Assembly: GCA_031276635.1 (NCBI GenBank)
Contig: JAISMU010000082.1
Coordinates: 1-47,530, forward strand
Direction of reading: 5' to 3'
Origin: Deltaproteobacteria bacterium
GTDB taxonomy: Bacteria; Desulfobacterota; Desulfarculia; Adiutricales; Adiutricaceae
Length of the DNA stretch: 47,530 bases
Made by a program: the position numbers and the translations under genes. The notes below the pieces were generated by a model. That model was not told the DNA's origin, searched no databases, and worked only from the letters and a program-made list of their open reading frames with translations. Shown one piece after another: positions 17,050 to 23,772 of this stretch; position 1 is the stretch's first letter, and the number at the start of each line of letters is the position of its first letter.

Positions 17050-18759
17050 TCATCTCTGGCTCAGGCGCTCCTGGGCGTTGGGGCGGTTGGCGGCCAGAGA
17101 CTGGCCAGCCCCCTCGCTGGGCATACTCAGAATTTCCCGGCTGAAACGGAAATCAGCCCAATCCAGGCCCTTTTGCCCGTGCTCAACCAGCTTATCCCAC
17201 AGGTAGCGGGCCCGGAAGACAAACATCGCGGCCAGCTTTTCCTTCATGATAAAGCGGGTGCTGGTCACAAAGGAGCGAGCCAGGCCAAAAGCTAGGCGGG
17301 CCTCATAAGTCGGGTCCCCCATTTCCAGAGAGAAACGGTCAGCGAAGCGGGCCGTCTCCAGGGCCGCCTGGGTCAGCTGCCAGCGCCGCCCAACGCAGAA
17401 CACCGGCAGCCGGATGATGGACACCAGCATCACCGAGATGTCTTGCAGGTAATCTGACTCCCGGCTCCGGTAGAGATCAATGAATCGCAGCTGGCCGGCG
17501 CTGGGATTGTAGAGCAGGTTTGAGAGGTTGAAATCCCCGTGGATGCGAGCGGTGAAGGGGGCGTGGAGGCCTGCCTCCATCTCCTTGGCCTCGGCCAGGA
17601 GCCTTTCCAGGGGGGGGACTTTCAAGCTCCCAATGGCCCCGAAGTGGCTCATCAGTTTGGGATAGAGCGTGGTCGCCTCGGCTAGGCGGCTTTCGGCCTG
17701 GCGGCTGAACTCGGCCTGGGCGGGCTTGTCCTGGCGGGTGGCCCGCCAGAGATCGGTCATGGTCTCCATGGCCAGCTTCAAGCCCCGCATGGCGTCTAAG
17801 TGGGTGTTTTCCAGGAAAAGGGCCTGGAGCGTCCGGCTGGGGAAGAACTCCAGAATCAGGGCCGCCTCCTGGCCCTCCCGGTCGGGGACAAAGGCCTTGA
17901 CCCGGGGGGTGAGGCCAGGCTTGAGGGTGGCCCAAAGCTCCAGGTTTTCTCGCTCCATGGCCAGCTTAAAGGCCGGGCCGTGCTTGAAGAGGACCGGCTC
18001 TTCCCCTTCTTGAGTGCCCACCACCCCAATTCGGCAACCCGAGCGCCCGCCCCAGATGGATCGGAAATCCAGCCGCCCCGGCTCCAGGCTCTGACCGGTG
18101 GCCTTCAAGCCCGCCCCCAGGGCCTTGAATTGCTCCAGCTTGATGTTCTCGCCCAGGATGAAATAGATAATCTTCTCCCCGATCTCCAGGAGCATGTCCC
18201 CGGTCCGCTCCAGGTAATGGATGATCATGAGAGCGGTGACCAGGTTCTTGGGGTTGGCCGGGCCGCTGAATTCCTGGATTAACCTGGCGAAGCGGTCAGC
18301 GTAGAGGGCGTCGAGCTTTTCCTCAACCTGGCCCAGGCGGATGGCCAGGCTCACGTCCCGGTGAGCGATGGCCGGGTAAATCAGCTCCAGGCCCAGAAAA
18401 ATCTCCTGGAAAAACTCCCCCAGGTTATAGCTTTTCAGGAATCCCACGTCGGCCAGGTAACCGGCCTGGCCGTCGAGGTTCAGCAATAGCTCGGCCACCC
18501 GGTCCAATCGGGAGGCGATGGAGGACATGGCTTGCAGAAAAAGGCTGTCCTTGGGGCCGCTGGTCTTGGTGAAGACCATTTCCAGGGTTTCCTTCTGGGC
18601 CAGGGCGACCTGCGTGGAGACATAGGCGACCCGGTTATACAGACCGCGGCTTTTGTTGGGATCCTTTTTCAGCAGAATGTCCCGGGCCTCCATGGCCACC
18701 TGGAGGACTTCCCGGGAGAGGAGCTTGATTCCGGCCTTGATTTCCTCAAACTGGGGCAT
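17050..18759 (-). CDS. PhoU-domain / aminoglycoside-phosphotransferase-like kinase fusion
   Basis: A 569-aa two-domain protein. Residues about 1-205 form a PhoU-like helical domain ending in HYLERTGDMLLEIGEKIIYF, close to the PhoU ERxGD signature. Residues about 250-569 form an APH/choline-kinase-like fold, with a probable ATP lysine in VLFKHGP (K259), the catalytic loop HGDFNLSNLL (H407, D409, N414) and the metal Asp in FIDLYR (D428). All kinase residues look intact. The substrate is unknown. I chose ATG 18759, which overlaps the end of the amphi-Trp gene by 14 nt. The 37 residues upstream are Arg/Pro-rich and out of keeping with PhoU. With the PHP and amphi-Trp genes it forms a compact operon, probably a phosphorylation/dephosphorylation pair. 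Confidence 0.85.
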   Translation of the reverse strand: MPQFEEIKAGIKLLSREVLQVAMEARDILLKKDPNKSRGLYNRVAYVSTQVALAQKETLEMVFTKTSGPKDSLFLQAMSSIASRLDRVAELLLNLDGQAGYLADVGFLKSYNLGEFFQEIFLGLELIYPAIAHRDVSLAIRLGQVEEKLDALYADRFARLIQEFSGPANPKNLVTALMIIHYLERTGDMLLEIGEKIIYFILGENIKLEQFKALGAGLKATGQSLEPGRLDFRSIWGGRSGCRIGVVGTQEGEEPVLFKHGPAFKLAMERENLELWATLKPGLTPRVKAFVPDREGQEAALILEFFPSRTLQALFLENTHLDAMRGLKLAMETMTDLWRATRQDKPAQAEFSRQAESRLAEATTLYPKLMSHFGAIGSLKVPPLERLLAEAKEMEAGLHAPFTARIHGDFNLSNLLYNPSAGQLRFIDLYRSRESDYLQDISVMLVSIIRLPVFCVGRRWQLTQAALETARFADRFSLEMGDPTYEARLAFGLARSFVTSTRFIMKEKLAAMFVFRARYLWDKLVEHGQKGLDWADFRFSREILSMPSEGAGQSLAANRPNAQERLSQR

Positions 18760-19120
18760 TGTCCGGCCCGCCCTCCCCAGGGGAGGGGGCGGCCTCCTCT
18801 GGCTCCTTGCCCGGCTTAGGCTCGTTCTTAGACTCATGGTCTGGCAGAGGCTCATTATCCAGGCTGTCAAATGGGAGCGACAGTTGCTTATGGGCCGTGG
18901 TCTCCACCCAGCTGAGGGAAATGGTCAGGTTGACCTGGCCTTTGCGGCGGGAGGTGTCAAGGCCCAGCTCAATAATTTCGGCCGGCCTCAGGATAAGCTG
19001 GTTGTTCTGGTCATTGAGACGTAGCTCGCCATTTTGGAAGCCTTGGATCAAGGATTGCAGGTAGCGGGCCACGTCCTGGGGATCAGTGACAAAATTATAA
19101 TGAAATCGGCTTTTGCTCAT
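18746..19120 (-). CDS. amphi-Trp domain protein
   Basis: A 124-aa protein. The first about 80 residues fit the amphi-Trp domain: an N-terminal helix (DVARYLQSLIQGFQNGELRL), then a strand region and VNLTISLSWVETT with the late Trp. The last about 40 residues are an acidic, Pro/Glu/Lys-rich disordered tail. Amphi-Trp domains occur in haloarchaea and in Desulfovibrio-type bacteria, including the GAK (ATP-grasp and kinase) gene sets, but their molecular role is not known to me. Here it sits between a PHP phosphoesterase and a PhoU-kinase and overlaps the latter. It may be a substrate or adaptor of these enzymes (inference). Start ATG at 19120 follows GGGG. Confidence 0.82.
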   Translation of the reverse strand: MSKSRFHYNFVTDPQDVARYLQSLIQGFQNGELRLNDQNNQLILRPAEIIELGLDTSRRKGQVNLTISLSWVETTAHKQLSLPFDSLDNEPLPDHESKNEPKPGKEPEEAAPSPGEGGPDNAPV

Positions 19121-19177
19121 AATAATTGCCCCAATGTGGACTGTTTTTCCGCGAGTTTGCCTTTTGCGCCCGGTCTT

Positions 19178-20338
19178 TTAGGCCAAGCGGGCGCGATACT
19201 CGTCCATGGTTTTCTCCCGGCTCTGGCCGGCCCTGGCTAAGGCCTTGGCCACCTGGGGATCCCGCCAGGGGGACTGAAAGCCAATCTCCCGGTCGAAGTT
19301 GTTTTTCTCCTCGGATTTCTGATCTGGCCGGATTTTGGAAGACATATGCGTGTCGTCCCCCATGAAGGCCAACAGCGGGCGCTTGGTTTTTTTCTGGCGG
19401 GCCAGGGTGTCGATGAGAAAAATCGTGTGATTGGGGGTTGAGGGGTTCCAGACCTCCCAACCGTCCACGTCCAGATCATCCATCAAGATCGGCCAGAACA
19501 GCGGGGGATGGGGAATGACCACCCCGGCCCCCAAACCTCGGGCCTCCTCAATCACTTCCCGGACGGTGTGAAAGCGGCTGGGCATCAGGCGCCTTTTGAC
19601 CTGGCTTTTAACCAGGCGCCCCAGGGCCATGGCCCGATCCAGCAGAGCCGGGGGATACTCCTGGCCCCGGGCGGCCATGAAATCCGGGAGCAGCCGGTTT
19701 TTCAGCATCTCGGCCCGGTCCGAGTCGCCCAGGTCAGCCTTCTCAATGAGGTTTTTCAGGCGCTTGGCCAATAAGCGGGCCAGGTTAATCGAGTCCGTGG
19801 AAAAGCCCTGTTTTTTTATTTCGTTTTTGATCGCCTCGTCTGGGGAGATGAGGCTTTCCAGGACATCCAGCAGCTGCAGGGCCCGGTACCGGAAAGTCCG
19901 CTCCATCATTCCGGCCAGGGTCACGGCCTTGGGCAGGAGGCGCCCGGGCAGGTGAATCAGCAGCTGGACCTTGAGGCCATACTCGGGAGCGTAGGCGTCA
20001 GCCTCCACCCCGGCCCATTCGCCCAGAGTCATCAGGCGGTTATGCTGGGTAGGGATGACCAGGCGGTCGTCAGCCGCGGGAAAAGCTTGGTTGACCCTCT
20101 CCGCGATCAGGTCCAGGGGGATCCACTCGGGGTGAAAGTGGACTGCCAGAACTCTTTTCTCCTCAAGATCTTGACGGGTGGGGCGGGCGGCCACCGTGGT
20201 TTCCCGAGAGGTCAATTCAACTGAGGTCAGGCGATTAAAAGCGGCCCAGTCCTCACTGGGCGATTCCTTGACGAATTGGGCGGCCCCACGAGGCGCCGGG
20301 GCGTTGGGCGCGGCTGTCTTCATTCCCAAAAATTCCAC
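19178..20338 (-). CDS. PHP-type metal-dependent phosphoesterase
   Basis: A 386-aa protein with PHP-like metal motifs: VHFHPEW (HxH, about residues 91-97), IPTQHN, IPHPPLFW, WEVWNPSTPNHT and a C-terminal GDDTHM (DxH). PHP domains hydrolyse phosphate esters with a trinuclear metal site, as in histidinol phosphatases and polymerase proofreaders. An inserted helical section (about 175-265) separates the motifs. The start is uncertain: GTG 20338 has AGGGG very close upstream, and ATG 20323 has only GGGA. It begins 42 bp after ybaB ends and is followed 57 bp later by the amphi-Trp gene. In this operon it could reverse the action of the PhoU-kinase (inference). Confidence 0.8.
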   Translation of the reverse strand: MEFLGMKTAAPNAPAPRGAAQFVKESPSEDWAAFNRLTSVELTSRETTVAARPTRQDLEEKRVLAVHFHPEWIPLDLIAERVNQAFPAADDRLVIPTQHNRLMTLGEWAGVEADAYAPEYGLKVQLLIHLPGRLLPKAVTLAGMMERTFRYRALQLLDVLESLISPDEAIKNEIKKQGFSTDSINLARLLAKRLKNLIEKADLGDSDRAEMLKNRLLPDFMAARGQEYPPALLDRAMALGRLVKSQVKRRLMPSRFHTVREVIEEARGLGAGVVIPHPPLFWPILMDDLDVDGWEVWNPSTPNHTIFLIDTLARQKKTKRPLLAFMGDDTHMSSKIRPDQKSEEKNNFDREIGFQSPWRDPQVAKALARAGQSREKTMDEYRARLA

Positions 20339-20380
20339 TGCCCCTGGGGGGCTTGTAGGGGGTGAGGGGATTGGCCAGGG

Positions 20381-20719
20381 TTAAAAAAGCCCGGAAAGCC
20401 CTGACAGATTCAGGCCGGCCGTGATTTTGGACGCCTCCTTGAGCATCTCGTTCTGGATTTGGGAGAGAGCCTCGTTGACCGCGGCCAGGATCAGGTCGCC
20501 CAACATATCCGGGTCATTGGGATCGATCACCTCTGGCTCGATTTTGATGGACACAATCCGGTTAAGCCCGTTGGCGGTGACAGTCACCATGCCCCCGCCG
20601 ACAGTGGCGGTGAAGGTTTTCTGGTGAGCCTCCTCCTGGGCTTTGAGAATTTTTTCTCGGACGAGTTTGGCCTGCTTGATCAGATCCAGGGCTCCGTTGT
20701 TGAGGGCGTCTTCGGACAT
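20381..20719 (-). CDS. ybaB: YbaB/EbfC nucleoid-associated protein
   Basis: A 112-aa DNA-binding protein with the family core: a coiled-coil N-terminus, then TATVGGGMVTVTANGLNRIVSIKI, and DMLGDLILAAVNEAL. It forms dimers that bind and compact DNA. I chose ATG 20719 because GGAG (20728-20725) lies 5 nt upstream and overlaps the alternative GTG at 20725. In most bacteria the order is dnaX-ybaB-recR. Here dnaX lies upstream on the same strand but about 1 kb of AT-rich, partly decayed DNA separates them, and recR does not follow; a PHP gene does. Confidence 0.95.
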   Translation of the reverse strand: MSEDALNNGALDLIKQAKLVREKILKAQEEAHQKTFTATVGGGMVTVTANGLNRIVSIKIEPEVIDPNDPDMLGDLILAAVNEALSQIQNEMLKEASKITAGLNLSGLSGLF

Positions 20720-21242
20720 GGTCACTCCAAAAAAGTTCTGGGTTTATTTTGCCCCGGGCATTTTTGGTTCCCCTCGCCAAAACCTGGCCTGGGGGCGTTG
20801 GGGGGTCAAAGGCCTTAAAACAGGCCAGGTTCTGGGCCAAAATGGTGGTCAGGATTTACCTTGAGGCCGGGCGAGTTAAATCTGAATCTGACCCAGGGGG
20901 CTGGTCCTAGCGAACAAACATATCTGTGGATCTATTGTTGAACAATTCGACAAAAAAAACAACAGCTATTTGAGCCGTGGTTTGGTCCCCGCCTGAAGGC
21001 CCATTTTTGGGCGACAAAACTTCTCCCTCGGGGGGCGCCAATGGCCCCCCGACCGACCGCTGGCCAGGTCAAGAGCCTGAATTGGCCCAGGATTCGGCTT
21101 TAGTCAGCGGCTATAACTTAAATTACGAGGTATGGTTCCTGATAGTATAATTTTTGTTTATTTAATAGGTATTATTAATAGAATAAATTATAAAATAATG
21201 AACATTAAATCGATCTAATTAATTATTTTAATGTTAATTAAT

Positions 21243-21277
21243 ATCAGAAAACCAGGCCAAAGGCCTGATTTTCTGAT
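21243..21277. terminator. Long inverted repeat, probable terminator of the decayed cooS-like gene
   Basis: ATCAGAAAACCAGGCC (21243-21258) and GGCCTGATTTTCTGAT (21262-21277) form a 16-bp stem with one mismatch and an AAA loop. It lies 23 bp after the end of the CooS-like fragment on the minus strand. The T-rich part lies within the stem. Confidence 0.6.
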
Positions 21278-21300
21278 TATTAACCGGGTAACCAATAGCT

Positions 21301-21504
21301 TTAGTTGACCGCCACCAGGCCCAGGCTCTCTCGTTGGCGGGCCAAGGTCTGGCCAATCAGGGTGGCCGCGGCCAGAGGATCGGGCTCATAGACAATGGAG
21401 CCGCCATACTTGGCGGCCAGAGTCTCGTCCAGGTACCGATGAATCAAAGGCGCGCCCTGGACCGGCAAAGTCACGCCCAGCGTGACTTTCAGGCCTGAGG
21501 CCAC
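21301..21504 (-). pseudogene. C-terminal remnant of a CooS-type anaerobic CO dehydrogenase
   Basis: A 67-codon fragment whose order of motifs fits the C-terminus of anaerobic CO dehydrogenase catalytic subunits: LGVTLPVQGAP (relatives read LGVLPPVGGSP), then LDETLAAKYGG, VYEPDPLAAATLI (relatives EEDPxKAAxLI) and a final RQRESLGL (relatives KRKALGI). The match is from family knowledge, not a search. Homology stops abruptly at about 21504, where the frame runs on into AT-rich sequence, so about 90 percent of the gene is missing. It suggests that the lineage had, or still has elsewhere, Wood-Ljungdahl-type CO metabolism. Confidence 0.65.
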
Positions 21505-21728
21505 ATAATAGAAACAAATAGAGAAAAAACGATTTAAATTTTGGCTTTAGTATTATAAGTCTAGCTTACAAAATTTTAATTTATATATAAATTAATAATT
21601 TTAAAATATTTTGTAAATTTATTGTATATAGATTTATTTTTGGATGTTTTTAAAATAAATTTTTTGATTGGATGACTGATTTTCATTTCCCAGGTCGGGA
21701 ACAGCGGTCTGGTGGCTGAGGGCGGTTT

Positions 21729-23765
21729 TTAGTCCGTTTCCTCAGTTTGGGCGACATCCTTTCCTTGGCCCTCGTCAAATTCCTCGTCCTCCTCCGACTC
21801 ATCAACCAGCTCAGAATTAAGCATGGGGCTCAAGGGGAGAGCTCGGTGATCAAAGCTTGAGATTTTGCCGCCAATAGCCTCGCTAAACGCCTTAATTATC
21901 GGATTCTCCTTTAAAGCGTCAACGTGCTTTTTAAGCTCAACGTCGGAGATGGTGGTTTGCGGCAAGGGCGGGACGGGATTTTGGAAGTCGGAATAATCGG
22001 GCAGATCCTCGTAAAATGGGCTTCCCATCAGTTCGACCGAGTCAAGCCAGCGCGGATCTCCCAAAACATTCTGAGGCCCAGTTCCCTCTCTGGGGGGGGG
22101 CGAGGCCTGATTCAGGGGGAAAACCTCGTTAAAATTCTCGGCCCTAGGCGGGGCCAGGTCGGGCGGGGGAGACAAAGGCTCAGGCTCAAGGGGGTCAGTC
22201 GTCAGGACTGATTTAGGCATAAAGTCAGACTCTGGCCAGGTCGGCGGCGGGAAGACGGACGCCTCGGGGTTGACCGCGGGGGCTGGCTCGGGTTCGGGGA
22301 GTTGAGCCGGGGGCGGAGTTGGGAGTGACTCCGGTGGGGACTCGGGGCCGGGGAGTTGAGCCGGTGGCGGAGTCGGAAGCGGCTCCGGCGGTAACTCAGG
22401 CCCAGATAAAGCCGGCGCGGCGGGGCTGACCGGAGGGGTCGGCGCGGGCTTGAGCTCTGGGGTTATCTGAGCGGGCGGCCCCAGAGGGGGGGTCCGCGGC
22501 GTGGCGGAAGCGAGAGCCTTGGGGGAGACCGGGGCGGTTGCCCCGGTTGGCGGCTGAGCCACGGGGGCCGTCGGGGCTTTCTGGGCCTCCAGGGTCAGTA
22601 GCTCCAGATTTTTTTTCAACAGGTCTGGGGAGCCCTCCAGCAGGGCGGTCAACCGGGCGGTCAGGGCGGCCAGATCGGTCAGGGGAGCGGTCTGGCAAAG
22701 CTTGATCAGGTGAGCCTCCATCAGCCAGCGGGGCTGGGGGTGCCGGGCCAGGTTCGCCTGAAACTTGAGCCAGGCCTCAAAATGTCGGTGGAGAAAGGAC
22801 AGCGACAGGTTTTGGCCGACTTTTTGATACTCGCTTATTTCCTTTTCCGTCAGATCCAGAAACGTGGCGGTCTGGGCGTTGGCCTTATACAGCGTCAGCC
22901 CCCGGACATACTCCAGAATCCGGGCCCCCAGCTCCCGGAAATCCGAGCCCAGGTTGTAGGCTTTTTCCATCAGGTCCAGGGCCTCTTTCGTGTCCCCCCG
23001 GAAGGCGGCCTGGGCGGTCTGGCTGACCAGGTTCTGGTTGATCAGCCCCAGGGCCTGATCCACGGTTTCGGGGGTGATTTCCCCGGCTGAGGCGATCACC
23101 TGGTCCATGAGGCCCAGGGCGTCCCTTAAGCCGCCCTCGGCCTGGCGGGCGATGATGGTCAGGGCCTCGGGCTCGGCGTGGATACTTTCGGTCTGAGCCA
23201 CCTTAAGCAAGCGCTCGGTAATCTCGTCGGCCCGGATGCGCTTGAAGTCATAGCGTTGGCAGCGCGAGAGAATGGTGGCCGGGACCTTGTGAGCCTCGGT
23301 GGTGGCGAAGATGAAGATCACGTGGGCCGGCGGCTCCTCCAGGGTTTTGAGGAGGGCGTTGAAGGCCTCGTTGGTTAAGGCGTGGACTTCGTCGATGATG
23401 TAGACTTTGTAAGGGTTTTTGGCTGGCAGGTATTTGACCGTGTCTCGGAGGCCCCGGATCTCGTTGATGCCCCGGTTGGAGGCCCCGTCAACCTCCATCA
23501 GGTCCACGCACTCCCCGTTCTGGATTTCCAGGCAGTTCGGGCAGGTTCCGCAAGGTTTGGGGCCGGGGCTCTGACAGGCCAGGGCCATGGCCAGAAGCCG
23601 GGCGGCCGTGGTCTTGCCCACGCCCCGCGGGCCGGTGAAAAGATAGGCGTGAGCCACGCGCCCGGTCTCCAGGGCCTTGGTCAGAGTGCGGCGGACCTGC
23701 TCTTGGCCAGTGAGGTCCTCAAAGGTGATCGGCCGGTACTTGCGGGCCAGAACCAGGTAGGACAT
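21729..23765 (-). CDS. dnaX: DNA polymerase III subunits gamma/tau
   Basis: A 678-aa clamp-loader ATPase. I chose the ATG at 23765 (protein begins MSYLVLARKYRP, the canonical DnaX start), 7 nt after the ileS stop. A longer frame would extend into ileS. It contains Walker A GPRGVGKT (45-52), the zinc module C64, C72, C75, C78, Walker B DEVH (125-128) and sensor SRC (167-169). Domain III follows, then a long Pro-rich linker (about 390-600) with a perfect-length 18-residue tandem duplication, and a short acidic C-terminus. The tau-specific polymerase-binding end seems poorly conserved. It is translationally close to ileS and probably co-transcribed with it. Confidence 0.97.
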   Translation of the reverse strand: MSYLVLARKYRPITFEDLTGQEQVRRTLTKALETGRVAHAYLFTGPRGVGKTTAARLLAMALACQSPGPKPCGTCPNCLEIQNGECVDLMEVDGASNRGINEIRGLRDTVKYLPAKNPYKVYIIDEVHALTNEAFNALLKTLEEPPAHVIFIFATTEAHKVPATILSRCQRYDFKRIRADEITERLLKVAQTESIHAEPEALTIIARQAEGGLRDALGLMDQVIASAGEITPETVDQALGLINQNLVSQTAQAAFRGDTKEALDLMEKAYNLGSDFRELGARILEYVRGLTLYKANAQTATFLDLTEKEISEYQKVGQNLSLSFLHRHFEAWLKFQANLARHPQPRWLMEAHLIKLCQTAPLTDLAALTARLTALLEGSPDLLKKNLELLTLEAQKAPTAPVAQPPTGATAPVSPKALASATPRTPPLGPPAQITPELKPAPTPPVSPAAPALSGPELPPEPLPTPPPAQLPGPESPPESLPTPPPAQLPEPEPAPAVNPEASVFPPPTWPESDFMPKSVLTTDPLEPEPLSPPPDLAPPRAENFNEVFPLNQASPPPREGTGPQNVLGDPRWLDSVELMGSPFYEDLPDYSDFQNPVPPLPQTTISDVELKKHVDALKENPIIKAFSEAIGGKISSFDHRALPLSPMLNSELVDESEEDEEFDEGQGKDVAQTEETD
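22296..22403 (-). repeat. 54-bp tandem duplication within dnaX
   Basis: Two adjacent 54-bp units (22296-22349 and 22350-22403) encode near-identical 18-residue Pro-rich segments, each ending LPTPPPAQLP (about residues 454-489). The length keeps the frame, so it only lengthens the DnaX linker. Confidence 0.8.
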
Positions 23766-23772
23766 GGGGCGC

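Larger units (their letters stand above)
20720..21728. other. AT-rich insertion between dnaX and ybaB
   Basis: About 1 kb that interrupts the usual dnaX-ybaB arrangement. It holds a CooS-like gene fragment (21301-21504), a long inverted repeat (21243-21277) and AT-rich stretches (21125-21240, 21515-21665). No intact gene was seen. Confidence 0.7.

Noticed and set aside
17050-19120. Assignment of the PhoU-kinase/amphi-Trp genes to the GAK system
   Set aside because: Only the amphi-Trp domain is shared. No HprK-related kinase, XXXCH or CofD-like gene is adjacent, and the ATP-grasp gene at 43927-44964 belongs to the Ter operon.
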